Positions 6,263 to 15,003 of a stretch of DNA of 24,314 nucleotides are shown one piece after another. Numbering within the stretch: the first letter of the stretch is position 1; each line of letters opens with the position of its first letter. Below the pieces are notes generated by a model. That model searched no databases and had not been told where the DNA came from. It saw nothing but the letters and a program-made list of their open reading frames with translations. Source of the stretch: JBQTIU01 sp052387815 (GTDB lineage: Bacteria > Pseudomonadota > Alphaproteobacteria > CACIAM-22H2); assembly GCA_052387815.1 (NCBI GenBank), contig JBQTIU010000097.1, positions 1 through 24,314 on the forward strand, written 5' to 3'. The translations under genes were made by a program, and so were the position numbers.

Positions 6263-7690
6263 ATGAGCGAAATTTCGCCCGCCGACAGGGGATCATGGGC
6301 CAACCTGCCCGAATACACGGTCACCGAGTTGTCGGTGGCGGTGAAGCGGGCGGTCGAGGGGGCATTCGGCCTGGTGCGCGTGCGCGGCGAAATCTCGCGC
6401 GCCACCATCCCCGGCTCCGGCCATTGCTACCTGCGGCTCAAGGACGAGACCGCCGTGCTCGACGCGGTGATCTGGAAAGGCACCCTGCGCCAGCTTGCGG
6501 TCAAGCCCGAGGATGGGATGGAGGTGGTGTGCAGCGGGCGGCTGTCGACCTATCCCGGCAAGTCGACCTACCAGCTCGTCATCGAGCGCATGGAGCTGGC
6601 CGGCGAGGGCGCGCTGCTCAAAATGATCGAGGAGCGGCGCAAGCGGCTCGCCGCCGAAGGCCTGTTCGAGGCGCACCGCAAGCGCGCCCTGCCGTTCCTC
6701 CCCGAGGCGATCGGGGTCATAACCTCGCCCACCGGCGCGGTCATCCGCGACATCCTCCACCGGCTCAAGGATCGCTTCCCGCGCCGCGTCCTCATATGGC
6801 CGGTGGCCGTGCAGGGCGAAGGCGCGGCCGAGCAGATCGCGGCGGCGATCGACGGCTTCAATGCGCTTGGCCGCGATGGGGCGGTGCCGCGCCCCGCCCT
6901 CCTGATCGTCGCCCGCGGCGGCGGCAGCCTCGAGGACCTGATGCCCTTCAACGAGGAGATCGTGGTCCGCGCCGCGGCGCGGAGCGCCATTCCGCTCATC
7001 TCCGCGGTCGGGCACGAGACCGATGTGACGCTCCTCGACTTTGCCGCCGACCGGCGGGCGCCGACGCCCTCGGCGGCCGCCGAAATGGCGGTCCCCGTGC
7101 GCGCCGAGCTCCAAGCCGACCTGTTGCGCGAGGAACGGCGCCTGATCGCGGCGCTGACGCGCCTCATCGAGGAATGCCGCACGCGCGTCGACGGCTTGCG
7201 GCGCGCGCTCGGCGATCCCAGGCGCCTGGTCGAGGACCACCTGCAGCGGTTGGATGACCGCGCCGAGCGCCTCGGGCTCGGCTTCGCCAACTGGCTCGCG
7301 CGCCGGCGGGCGGTCCTCGCCGAGACCGCGGCGGGGCTGATCGCCGCCCACCAGGCACACGCGCGCGCCCTCGCGCAGGGGATCGAGCGCGTGGCGGAAC
7401 TCGCCGGCCGGCTTGCCGCCGCCGCCAGGCGCGAGCTGGCCGAGCGCGGCCGGCGCCTCGACGCCGTTCGGCAACTGCTCGAAAGCTCGTCCTACGAGCG
7501 CACCCTCGAGCGCGGCTTCGCGCTCGTCCACGACCCGGCCGGGCGGCCGGTGACCTCGGCGCAAGCGGCGCAAGCGGCGCAAACGCTCGCCCTTAGGTTC
7601 CACGACGGCGAGGTCGGAGCGCGCGTCACCGGCGATCGGGCATCGCGAGCCGCTCGCGCAGCGGGCGGCAAGCAAGGGACGCTGCTGTGA
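6263..7690 (+). CDS. xseA: Exodeoxyribonuclease VII large subunit XseA
   Basis: Catalytic subunit of exonuclease VII, which degrades single-stranded DNA from both ends; it works with several copies of the small subunit XseB, not in this window. The 475-residue protein has an N-terminal OB-fold (FGLVRVRGEISRA, about 36-47), then catalytic-domain motifs GVITSPTGA (151-159), RGGGSLEDL (218-226) and GHETDVTL (250-257). A long Arg/Ala-rich helical region follows (about 285-430), and a C-terminal SYERTLERGFALV segment. The ATG at 6263 is chosen for the standard PEYTVTELS opening. Its TGA overlaps the GTG of the peptidase gene by four bases. Confidence 0.96.
   Translation: MSEISPADRGSWANLPEYTVTELSVAVKRAVEGAFGLVRVRGEISRATIPGSGHCYLRLKDETAVLDAVIWKGTLRQLAVKPEDGMEVVCSGRLSTYPGKSTYQLVIERMELAGEGALLKMIEERRKRLAAEGLFEAHRKRALPFLPEAIGVITSPTGAVIRDILHRLKDRFPRRVLIWPVAVQGEGAAEQIAAAIDGFNALGRDGAVPRPALLIVARGGGSLEDLMPFNEEIVVRAAARSAIPLISAVGHETDVTLLDFAADRRAPTPSAAAEMAVPVRAELQADLLREERRLIAALTRLIEECRTRVDGLRRALGDPRRLVEDHLQRLDDRAERLGLGFANWLARRRAVLAETAAGLIAAHQAHARALAQGIERVAELAGRLAAAARRELAERGRRLDAVRQLLESSSYERTLERGFALVHDPAGRPVTSAQAAQAAQTLALRFHDGEVGARVTGDRASRAARAAGGKQGTLL
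7558..7584 (+). repeat. Three 9-base tandem repeats inside xseA
   Basis: The unit GGCGCAAGC occurs twice exactly, and a third time with one change, encoding a run of Ala-Gln-Ala near the XseA C-terminus. It keeps the reading frame, so slippage would only change protein length by three residues at a time. Confidence 0.7.
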
Positions 7691-8523
7691 GCCGCCCGAT
7701 GGCGGCGGCGGCGCTGCTCGCGGTCCTCGCCTGGCCGGGCCTGGCCGGCGACCTCGCGCTCGACGGGCCGTTCGTCCAGGGCGGGCTGGTCATCGGCCGG
7801 GCGGCGCCGGACGCCCAAGTCGAGTTCGAGGGCCGCAAGCTGCGCGTGTCGGCCGACGGCGTATTCCTGATCGGCTTCGGTCGCGATGCGAGCCCGCAAG
7901 CGAGGCTCGATATCGCCTGGCCGGACGGCCAGCGCGAGCGGCGGACGCTCGAGGTGGCCCCGCGCGCCTACCCGGTCGAGCGCATCGACGGCCTGCCCGA
8001 GCGCCAGGTTACGCCGGCGCCCGAGGACCTCGCGCGCATCGCCGAGGAGGCGGCGCTGATCGCCGCGGCGCGCGCGCGCGACAGCCCGGGTCCGGATTTC
8101 GGCTTCGGCTTCGTGTGGCCGGTCGCGGGCACGGTCACCGGGGTCTACGGCAGCCAGCGCATCTTGAACGGGGTGCCGCGCCAGCCCCATTTCGGCGTCG
8201 ATATCGCCGCCCCCGCCGGCACGCCGGTGATGGCGGCGGCGGCCGGCGAGGTGGTGCTCGTGCATGAGGACATGTTCTTCACCGGCAAGACCGTGGTCCT
8301 CGACCACGGCCACGGGCTAAGTTCGGCCTATTCGCATTTGAGCGCGGTCGGGGTGCGAGCCGGCCAGCGTCTGGCGCGCGGCGAGCCGCTCGGGCGTGTC
8401 GGCGCCACCGGCCGGGTCACGGGCGCCCACCTCGACTGGCGGGTCAACCTGTTCGACATCCGCCTCGACCCCGCCCTGCTCGTCCCGCCCATGCCGGTAG
8501 GCGGTCCGGCCGGGGGCGGGTGA
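7687..8523 (+). CDS. M23 family peptidase (LytM-type murein hydrolase), exported
   Basis: A 278-residue periplasmic peptidase or LytM-like activator of cell-wall splitting. The N-terminus is a signal peptide (MSRPMAAAALLAVLAWPG, cleavage probably near residue 20). A beta-rich region (22-100) and a short helical linker (about 110-132) follow. The LytM domain has all zinc and catalytic positions: His168 and Asp172 in PHFGVDIAAPAGTPV, His217 in SSAYSHLS, and His248 in GAHLDWRVN. An active enzyme is therefore likely, rather than a degenerate EnvC/NlpD-type activator. The GTG start overlaps the xseA stop as GTGA, implying coupled translation. It converges with lpxK 32 bases downstream. Confidence 0.9.
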   Translation: MSRPMAAAALLAVLAWPGLAGDLALDGPFVQGGLVIGRAAPDAQVEFEGRKLRVSADGVFLIGFGRDASPQARLDIAWPDGQRERRTLEVAPRAYPVERIDGLPERQVTPAPEDLARIAEEAALIAAARARDSPGPDFGFGFVWPVAGTVTGVYGSQRILNGVPRQPHFGVDIAAPAGTPVMAAAAGEVVLVHEDMFFTGKTVVLDHGHGLSSAYSHLSAVGVRAGQRLARGEPLGRVGATGRVTGAHLDWRVNLFDIRLDPALLVPPMPVGGPAGGG

Positions 8524-8530
8524 GGCGCCT

Positions 8531-8544
8531 CGCCGCATCCGGCG
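8531..8544. terminator. Short hairpin between the convergent M23 and lpxK genes
   Basis: A 5-bp GC-only stem with a 4-base loop sits in the 32-base gap between two stop codons facing each other. It could serve both strands, but no T-run follows on either side. The support is position only. Confidence 0.25.
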
Positions 8545-8555
8545 GCGCTGCGCCC

Positions 8556-9566
8556 TTACACCCCGGGCCGCATCCCGCCGGCTGGCGGGCGAAGCTTGAG
8601 GACCGGCTCGAGGATGCGATCGAGCGCGCCCGGATCGTCGAACACGAGGTCGACGCGCACCGTCGTGACCATCGCTTGCGCGCCCTCGGGCAGGCGGACG
8701 AAATCCTTGGCGGTGGTCACGGGCGTCGCGCCAAGCTCCATCGCCCGCTCGATCAGCCGCATCGCCTGGTCGGGGTCGTAGACATGGTGGTCGGCGAAGG
8801 CATGGGCCTCCACGACCTCGGCGCCGAGGTCGGCGAGCGTGCGCAAGAACTTGGCCGGCCGGGCGATCCCGGCGAAGGCCAGCACCTTGGCGCCGGACAG
8901 CCGGCGCGCGGCCGCATCGGGGACCAGGCGCGCGAGCAAGACGGGCGTGCGCGAGGCAAGGTATTCGCCGATGGCGCACTCGTCGGCGCCGACCAGCACG
9001 ACCGCGCCGGCGCGGGCCAGGCCGCGCTCAAGCGGCTCGCGCAACGGTCCCGCCGGCATCACCCGGCGATTGCCGAATCCGTAGCCGCCGTCGACCACCA
9101 CCAGGCTCAAATCCTTGACCAACGCCGGGTTCTGCAGCCCGTCGTCCATGATCACCAGGTCGGCGCCTTCGGCGATCGCGACGCGCGCCCCGTCCTTGCG
9201 GTCGCGCGCCACGAAGGTCGGCGCTAGCGCGGCGAGCAGCAGGGGCTCGTCGCCGACCTCGCGCGCGCCATGGCGCTTGGGATCGACCTCGATCGGCCCG
9301 CGCCCGCTGCCGCCATGGCCGCGCGACAGCACGGCGACGCGCCGGCCCGCGGCCATGAGCCGGCCGGCGAGCGCCAGCGCCACCGGCGTCTTGCCGGCCC
9401 CGCCGACCACCAGGTTGCCGACGCAGATCACCGGCACCGGCGCCCGCCACGGGGTCGCGGCGGCGGCCCGCAGGCGGCCCACTGCCGCCCACATCGCGGC
9501 CACGGGCGCGAGCAGGATCGGCCCCAGGCCCCCGCCCCGGTTGTGCCAGAATTCAGGCGGACGCAC
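8556..9566 (-). CDS. lpxK: Tetraacyldisaccharide 4'-kinase LpxK
   Basis: Inner-membrane P-loop kinase that phosphorylates the 4' position of the lipid A disaccharide to make lipid IVA. The 336-residue protein begins RPPEFWHNRGGG, the family opening, then a hydrophobic N-terminal membrane helix (about 14-30) and Walker A VGGAGKTP (54-61). RGHGGSGRG, GDEPLLLA, DDGLQNP and TTAKDFVRLP are all typical. The start is a GTG at 9566, chosen because it matches the family N-terminus; it overlaps the end of waaA by 14 bases. It is the last gene of the envelope run. Confidence 0.95.
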   Translation of the reverse strand: MRPPEFWHNRGGGLGPILLAPVAAMWAAVGRLRAAAATPWRAPVPVICVGNLVVGGAGKTPVALALAGRLMAAGRRVAVLSRGHGGSGRGPIEVDPKRHGAREVGDEPLLLAALAPTFVARDRKDGARVAIAEGADLVIMDDGLQNPALVKDLSLVVVDGGYGFGNRRVMPAGPLREPLERGLARAGAVVLVGADECAIGEYLASRTPVLLARLVPDAAARRLSGAKVLAFAGIARPAKFLRTLADLGAEVVEAHAFADHHVYDPDQAMRLIERAMELGATPVTTAKDFVRLPEGAQAMVTTVRVDLVFDDPGALDRILEPVLKLRPPAGGMRPGV

Positions 9567-10860
9567 GCGCGGCCTCCGGCGTCGCACCGGCGCGCGCGAG
9601 TGCCTTGAGCAGTGGCTCAAGCTCGCCCATCGCCCGCTCGAGCGCCCCGCGGCCCTGATCGAGGACCGTGGCCGCGGCGGCGGCGCGGCGTCGACGCTCG
9701 CCGGGATCGGCGATCAGCCGCGACAGCGCGTGCGCGAGGCCCGCCCGATCGCCGACCTCGACGGCGCCTCCCGCCGCCAGCAGGGTCGCCGCGATGTCGC
9801 GGAAATTGGTCATCCGCGGCCCGAACAGCAGGGCGCAGCCGAGCTGGGCCGCCTCGATCGGGTTCTGCCCGCCGTGCGGCACCAGCGAGCCGCCGATAAA
9901 GGCGATGCCGGACAGGCGATAGAGCAAGCCGAGCTCGCCGCTGGTGTCGGCAAGATAGATGTCGCGGTCGCGGGCCGGCCGTTCGCCCGCCGCGCGCCGC
10001 GCGACCTTGAGCCCGCGCGACGCCAGCATCGCCGCCACCTCCGCGCCCCGGCGGGCGTGGCGGGGGACGAGGATGGTGAGCAGCCCCGGATGCGTGGGGA
10101 CGAGCGCGCGATGCACCGCGGCCGCGATCTCCTCCTCCCCGGGATGGGTGCTGGCGGCGAGCCACCGCGGGCGTCCGGCGACCTCCGCTTGGAGCCGCTC
10201 GAGCTCGACAGGGTCGGCCGGCAGCGGGGCGGCGTCGTACTTGATATTGCCGACCGCGCGCGCGCGCCTCGCCCCCAGCGCGGCCAGGCGCGCGGAGTCC
10301 GCCTCGGTCTGGGCGAGCACGGGGTCGAAGGCGAAAACGGGCGGCGACAGGAAGGGCGCGATCGCTTGCCAGCGAGCGAAGGAGCGGGCCGACAGGCGCG
10401 CATTGACGAGCGCCATGGGAATGCCGCGCGCGTGGGTGAGAGCGATCAGGTTCGGCCACAATTCGCTTTCCATCCACAGCGCGGCGTCGGGGCGCCAATG
10501 GTCGAGGAAGCGGGCGATCCACGCCGGCACGTCGAGCGGCACGAACTGGTGGACGATGCGCGCCGCATCCTGCCGGCCGACCAGCTCGGCCGAGGCGAGC
10601 GTGCCGGTGGTGAACAGGATACCGAGATCGGGCCGCCGAAGCCGCACGCGCTCGACGAGCCCGAGCCCCGAGCGCGCCTCGCCGATGCTCGCCGCATGGA
10701 CCCAGACGAGCGGGCCCGCAGGCCGCGCCACCGAGGCAGAGCCGAATCGCTCGGCCATCCGCGCGCCGTCCTCCTTGCCGCGCCGCCGGCGCAAGTCGAG
10801 CCACAACCGCAAGCCCGGGGCGCAAGCGGCGGCGAGCGCCCGGTATACGGATTGGCTCAT
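9553..10860 (-). CDS. waaA: 3-deoxy-D-manno-octulosonic acid transferase WaaA (KdtA)
   Basis: GT-B glycosyltransferase of the inner membrane that adds Kdo from CMP-Kdo to lipid IVA. The 435-residue protein has a short N-terminal membrane-anchor region, HAASIGEARS (about 55-64, with the presumed catalytic Glu61), ILFTTGTLASAELV, and MESELWPNLI. In the C-terminal half it has NIKYDA, PRHARRGAEV, LADTSGELGLLY, and FIGGSLVPHGGQNPIEAA, the CMP-Kdo-binding loop. The ATG at 10860 overlaps the stop of the DUF374 gene as ATGA, so the two are translationally coupled. Whether it is mono- or bifunctional cannot be read from sequence. Confidence 0.96.
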   Translation of the reverse strand: MSQSVYRALAAACAPGLRLWLDLRRRRGKEDGARMAERFGSASVARPAGPLVWVHAASIGEARSGLGLVERVRLRRPDLGILFTTGTLASAELVGRQDAARIVHQFVPLDVPAWIARFLDHWRPDAALWMESELWPNLIALTHARGIPMALVNARLSARSFARWQAIAPFLSPPVFAFDPVLAQTEADSARLAALGARRARAVGNIKYDAAPLPADPVELERLQAEVAGRPRWLAASTHPGEEEIAAAVHRALVPTHPGLLTILVPRHARRGAEVAAMLASRGLKVARRAAGERPARDRDIYLADTSGELGLLYRLSGIAFIGGSLVPHGGQNPIEAAQLGCALLFGPRMTNFRDIAATLLAAGGAVEVGDRAGLAHALSRLIADPGERRRRAAAAATVLDQGRGALERAMGELEPLLKALARAGATPEAARASA

Positions 10861-11606
10861 GCCCGCTCGCGCTGGCGCGGCTTTTTGCGCGGCGCGGGCG
10901 CGGCCGCGGGGCGGGCCGTTGGCCCGCCGGGCTCGATGGGGACCCGCCCGCACATCTCATCGGCCGCCGCCGTGATCGCGTTGAGCCGCGCCTCGAGCGT
11001 CCGCCGCGCGGCCTCGAGCCCGGCGTCGTCGGCATCGGGCGGCACAAGCAAGGGCTCGCCGACCACGAACTCGCCGCGGCCGAAGGGCAGGGCCAGCAGG
11101 AAGCGGTCCCAACTGTCGAGCACGACCGCTCGCGTGCTCGAGAAGGTCGCCGGCACGATCGGCACTCGGGCGAGCTTGGCGGCGATGAGCACCCCCGGCG
11201 CCAGCCGCATGCGCGGCCCGCGCGGCCCGTCGGGGGTGACGCCGACCGCTTCTCCGGACTTGAGCGTCCTGACCATCGCGCGCAGGGACTCGGTGCCGCC
11301 GCTCGAGGTCGAGCCGGTGATGGTGCGCACCCCGAAATGCGCGATCGCGCGCGAGATCAGCCGCCCGTCGGTGTGCTCGGAGATCAGCATCGAAATCGGC
11401 GCGCGGTTGCGCCAATACTCGGGCATCATCAGCATCCGCCCGTGCCAGAAGCAAGCGATGAACGGCTGCCCGTCGGCGGCGAGGCGCTCGACCGCCTCGC
11501 CACCCGTCCGGCGCCACCTTCCGGTCACGGCAACCAGGCGGACGAACGCCCAGGCGATGCGGGCCAGCACCCGCTGCGCCAAGTCGTGCTCGAGCAGCCG
11601 TTTCAA
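10857..11606 (-). CDS. DUF374 family lysophospholipid acyltransferase-like protein
   Basis: A membrane-associated acyltransferase-like protein of the DUF374 family, which sits with waaA and lpxK in many alphaproteobacteria and is thought to act on lipid A or related lipids; its precise acyl acceptor is not established. WHGR (54-57) takes the place of the acyltransferase block-I His, SSGGTESLRAM follows, and TPDGPRGPRMRLAPG (124-138) is the hallmark. The start is uncertain: I favour TTG at 11606, 18 bases after the msbA stop, giving 249 residues. Longer forms would reach back into msbA and begin with Arg-rich sequence unlike the family. The Lys/Arg-rich tail is natural for a membrane-surface protein. 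Confidence 0.85.
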   Translation of the reverse strand: MKRLLEHDLAQRVLARIAWAFVRLVAVTGRWRRTGGEAVERLAADGQPFIACFWHGRMLMMPEYWRNRAPISMLISEHTDGRLISRAIAHFGVRTITGSTSSGGTESLRAMVRTLKSGEAVGVTPDGPRGPRMRLAPGVLIAAKLARVPIVPATFSSTRAVVLDSWDRFLLALPFGRGEFVVGEPLLVPPDADDAGLEAARRTLEARLNAITAAADEMCGRVPIEPGGPTARPAAAPAPRKKPRQRERA

Positions 11607-11623
11607 GGGCCGACCGCGAGCAA

Positions 11624-13468
11624 TCAGGCGCGCGCCCGGGCCCTGGCGCCCGCCGGCCGCCGCTTCGCCGCGCTGGCGCCGGCCTCGCCCGATTGCAGCG
11701 CGTAGAGGCGGGCATAGACGCCGCCCGCGGCGAGGAGCTCGGCGTGCCGGCCCTGCTCGACGATCCGACCCCGCTCGATGACGCAAATGAGGTCCGCATC
11801 GACGATGGTCGACAAGCGGTGGGCGACGATGAGCGTGGTCCGGCCCCGCATCAGCGTCGCCAGCGCGGCCTGGACTTGGCGCTCGGACCCGCTATCGAGC
11901 GCCGAGGTCGCCTCGTCGAGGAGCAGGATCGGCGCGTTCTTGATGAGCGCCCGCGCGATGGCGATGCGCTGGCGCTGGCCGCCCGACAGCTTGACGCCGC
12001 GCTCGCCGACCACGGTGTCGTAACCGTGCGGCAGCGCGGCGATGAACTCGGCGGCGCCGGCGAGCGCGGCCGCGCGCCGGATCTCCGCTGCCGAGGCCTG
12101 CATCCGCCCATAGGCGATGTTGGCCCTGACCGTGTCGTGGAACAGGCTCGCTTCCTGGCTGACGATGGCGATCGCCGCGCGCAGGCTGGCGAGCGTCACC
12201 TCGCGCACGTCCTGGCCGTCGATCGACACCTGGCCGCGCCCGACGTCGTAAAAACGCGGGATCAGGTTGACCACCGTCGACTTGCCGGCGCCCGAGGCGC
12301 CAACCAGCGCCACCGTCGAGCCGGCCGGGATCGCCAACGACACGCCGGCGAGCGCCGGCTTGCCGGGCGTGTAGGCGAACGCCACGTCCTCGAACCGGAT
12401 TTCGCAAGGGCCGGAGCCGAGCGGCTGGGCGCCCGGCCGGTCCTTGATCCTGGGCTCGAGGTCGAGGAGCGCGAACACGCGCTGCGCAGCGGCCAGCCCC
12501 TCTTGGAGGTTGGCGTTCAAATTGGCGAGGTTCTTGACCGGCTGGTAGGCGAGCAGCAAGGCGGTGATGAAGGAGAAGAACGTCCCCGGCGTGGTTTCGC
12601 CGGCGATCACCTGGTAGCCGCCGTACAGCACGACGAGCGCCACGGCGATGCTACCGAGCGTCTCCATAAGCGGATGCGCCATCGAGCGCACGGCCGTCGC
12701 CTTGACGATGAGCCGGGACAGATTGGCGACGATTGCCGCCGCGCGACCGGTCTCGTAGCTTTCCATGCCGTAGGCCTTGACGTGGCGCGCCCCGCGGAAG
12801 GTCTCGTCGATCAGGGCCGAGAACAAGCCCATTTCGACTTGCGTGTTTGCGGAAACCGTGCGCATGCGCCGGCCGATGCGCACGATCGGCCACAGCGCCA
12901 ATGGAAAGGCGAGGCAGGCGACGAGCGCGAGTCGCCAATTCTGGTAGAGCATCAGCGCCACCAGGAAGACGACCGTCAGCAGCTCCTTGGCGGTGCCGGT
13001 GAGCGCCTGGCTGACCGCCTGGCGCAAAAGATTGACGTCGTTGGTCAAGCGCGAAATGAGCCTGCCGGTCGGATGGTCGTGGAAGAAGGCGAGGTCGAGC
13101 CGCAGGAGATGGGTGAACAGCGCCACCTGAAGGTCGGCGATGATCTTCTGTCCGACCCGGTTGACGATCACCGCCTGGGCATAGGTGGCGCCGCCCTTGA
13201 CGAGCGCCGCCGCGATCACCGCGAGCGGCACCAGGAGCAGCATTCCCCGGTCGCCGCGCACGAAGATGTCGTCGAGGACCGGCTCCATGAGCCAGGCGTT
13301 GACCGCGGTTGCCGCGGCGGCGAGGCTCATGCACGAGGCCCCCAGCGCGAGGCGGACAACATGCGGCCTCACGTGCTCGGAGAACAAGCGCGAGGCGAGC
13401 AAGCGGGTGCTTGCGGTCGGCGCGGAGGCCGGCGGGCGGCCTTGGGTCAAGGGCTTGGCCATGTTCAT
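11624..13468 (-). CDS. msbA: ABC transporter, MsbA/lipid A exporter family (fused permease and ATPase)
   Basis: Half-transporter that dimerises to flip lipid A-core (or a related lipid) across the inner membrane. The 614-residue protein has a six-helix transmembrane domain (about 38-320) and a C-terminal ATPase. Walker A is GASGAGKST (390-398), the Q-loop IVSQEAS (about 435-441), the signature LSGGQ (494-498), Walker B ILLLDEATSALD (about 514-525), and the switch His lies in VAHRLST. The position ahead of an acyltransferase, waaA and lpxK favours lipid A over drugs as substrate. The start could be ATG at 13468 or 13462; neither has a strong ribosome binding site. A 100-base gap separates it from pmbA. 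Confidence 0.9.
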   Translation of the reverse strand: MNMAKPLTQGRPPASAPTASTRLLASRLFSEHVRPHVVRLALGASCMSLAAAATAVNAWLMEPVLDDIFVRGDRGMLLLVPLAVIAAALVKGGATYAQAVIVNRVGQKIIADLQVALFTHLLRLDLAFFHDHPTGRLISRLTNDVNLLRQAVSQALTGTAKELLTVVFLVALMLYQNWRLALVACLAFPLALWPIVRIGRRMRTVSANTQVEMGLFSALIDETFRGARHVKAYGMESYETGRAAAIVANLSRLIVKATAVRSMAHPLMETLGSIAVALVVLYGGYQVIAGETTPGTFFSFITALLLAYQPVKNLANLNANLQEGLAAAQRVFALLDLEPRIKDRPGAQPLGSGPCEIRFEDVAFAYTPGKPALAGVSLAIPAGSTVALVGASGAGKSTVVNLIPRFYDVGRGQVSIDGQDVREVTLASLRAAIAIVSQEASLFHDTVRANIAYGRMQASAAEIRRAAALAGAAEFIAALPHGYDTVVGERGVKLSGGQRQRIAIARALIKNAPILLLDEATSALDSGSERQVQAALATLMRGRTTLIVAHRLSTIVDADLICVIERGRIVEQGRHAELLAAGGVYARLYALQSGEAGASAAKRRPAGARARARA

Positions 13469-13568
13469 GGAATCGTGCGTGGGGCGACCATAGCATGGCC
13501 CCGCCGCCGGGCCCAAGCAAGCGGCCAGGCCGCGCGCGCAGCCCGGCCGCGAGGCGTCGCGACGGCCG

Positions 13569-14912
13569 TCAACGTCCGGCCACCGTCATGCCGTCGATGC
13601 GCACCGTGGGCGCGTCGATGCCGTAGCGAAAGACGAGATCGTCGGCGGCCGTCAGGTTAGCGAACATGTCGAGGAGATTGCCGGCGACCGTGATCTCGCT
13701 CACCGCATGGACGAGCTGCCCGCGCTCGATCCAGAACCCGGCGGCGCCGCGGCTGTAGTCGCCGGTGACGCCGTTCACCCCCATGCCGATGAGCTCGCTC
13801 ACATAAAGGCCGGACTCGACGCCCTCGATGAGTTGCTCGCGCGAGATCGCCCCGGGTTCGAGATAGAGGTTGGTCGGCGCCGGGGCGGGCGGCGAGGTCG
13901 TCCCGCGGCTGGCGTGCCCGGTGCTGGTCATGCCGAGCTGGCGGGCCGAGCGCAGGTCGAGGAGCCAGGTGGTGAGCACGCCCCGATCGACGATCTTGCG
14001 CCGCTGGCCGGCGATGCCCTCGCCATCGACGGGCTTCGAGGCGAGGCCGCGGCGGCGGAAGGGGTCGTCGAGGATGGTGATCGAGTCGGGAAAGACTTTC
14101 TGCCCCAATTTCGAGCCCAGGAAACTGGTGGCGCGCGCGATCGCTTGGCCGTTGATGGCGCCCGCCAGGTGGCGCAGGAGTCCGCCGGCGACCCGCGGGT
14201 CGTAGAGCACCGGCACCTTGCCGGTGGCGACCTTGCGCGGATGGAGGCGCTTCAAGGCGCGCGCGGCGGCGCGCTGGCCGACTTCGGCCGCCGGCTCGAG
14301 ATCGGCGGCGTGGACCGCGGTCGAGAAATCGTAGTCGCGCTCCATGTCGGTGCCGCTGCCGGCCAGGACCGCAACCCCGACAGTGTGGCGCGAGCGCGCA
14401 TAAGCGGCCGCAAACCCGTTGCTCGCCGCCAGCGCCACCAGGCTCAGGCTCCAGCCCGCCTCGGCGCCCTCGGAATTGGTGATGCCCGGTTGGGCGAGCG
14501 CGGCGTCCTCGGCCGCGCGCGCCCGCTCGACCAAGGACTCGGGGGCCGGCTCGGCCGGGTCGACGAGATCGAGATCGACGATCTGGCGCGCCAGATCGCC
14601 GGGCTCGGCGAGGCCGCAATGCGGGTCTTCGGGCGCCGCCCGGGCCATGGCCAGCGCCCGGGCCACGATCTCGTCGAGCGCCGAGCGCGAGCGATCCGAC
14701 GACGAAACGATCGCCTGGCGCCGGCCGACGAACACGCGCAAGCCCAAGTCCTGGCCCTCGGCGCGCTCGAGCTTTTCGAGCTTGCCCAGCCGGCGGGCAT
14801 GGCTCAATGCGGCGCCGTCGGCGAGCACCGCGTCAGCTGCGTCCGCCCCGGCGCGCTGGGCGCGCGCGATGAGGTCGGCGAGCAGGTTCAGGCTGCGGTC
14901 GGGAACTCGCAT
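13569..14912 (-). CDS. pmbA: Metalloprotease-like subunit PmbA/TldE
   Basis: TldE partners TldD in a heterodimeric protease that trims modified peptides such as microcins and helps degrade CcdA. The 447-residue protein matches the TldD/PmbA fold: GLRVFVGRRQAIVSSSD near residue 60, SRHTVGVAVLAGSGTDMERDYDF in the middle, and the GVESGLYVSELIGMGVNGVTGDYSRGAAGFWIERG segment near the end. The HExxxH zinc motif of TldD is absent, which assigns it to the TldE side. TldD is not in the window. It leads the minus-strand envelope run. The start ATG at 14912 lies 50 bases from the desaturase stop, with a palindromic repeat between and overlapping it. Confidence 0.93.
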   Translation of the reverse strand: MRVPDRSLNLLADLIARAQRAGADAADAVLADGAALSHARRLGKLEKLERAEGQDLGLRVFVGRRQAIVSSSDRSRSALDEIVARALAMARAAPEDPHCGLAEPGDLARQIVDLDLVDPAEPAPESLVERARAAEDAALAQPGITNSEGAEAGWSLSLVALAASNGFAAAYARSRHTVGVAVLAGSGTDMERDYDFSTAVHAADLEPAAEVGQRAAARALKRLHPRKVATGKVPVLYDPRVAGGLLRHLAGAINGQAIARATSFLGSKLGQKVFPDSITILDDPFRRRGLASKPVDGEGIAGQRRKIVDRGVLTTWLLDLRSARQLGMTSTGHASRGTTSPPAPAPTNLYLEPGAISREQLIEGVESGLYVSELIGMGVNGVTGDYSRGAAGFWIERGQLVHAVSEITVAGNLLDMFANLTAADDLVFRYGIDAPTVRIDGMTVAGR

Positions 14913-14948
14913 GGCAACTCCGGATCGGGGGGCGGATGGCCCCTTGAT

Positions 14949-15003
14949 GTAGGGGCCGGTCCTAGGCCGGCCCGCGCGGGCGGGTCTTAAGACCCGCCCC
15001 TAC
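14949..15003. repeat. Two-hairpin palindromic repeat, copy 2, forming the end of the desaturase gene
   Basis: Hairpin A is at 14953-14973 (7-bp outer arms around a CCTAGG centre) and hairpin B is a perfect 22-base palindrome at 14978-14999. The outer GTAGGGG (14949-14955) can pair with CCCCTAC (14997-15003). The layout matches the copy at 275-325 although loop bases differ, and the changes keep the pairing. The desaturase stop codon TAG falls in the centre of hairpin A. Confidence 0.88.

Noticed and set aside
9115..11781. Plus-strand open frame of 888 codons opposite lpxK, waaA and the DUF374 gene
   Set aside because: Composition is Arg/Pro/Ala-rich with no domain, as expected for antisense frames at this GC content; the minus-strand genes are clear.
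13469..13568. GC-rich palindromes (such as 13521-13533) between pmbA and msbA
   Set aside because: Short GC palindromes are common at this base composition; no T-run or promoter pattern supports a terminator or promoter.
11693..13660. Plus-strand open frame of 655 codons opposite msbA
   Set aside because: Antisense shadow; msbA has all ABC transporter motifs on the minus strand.
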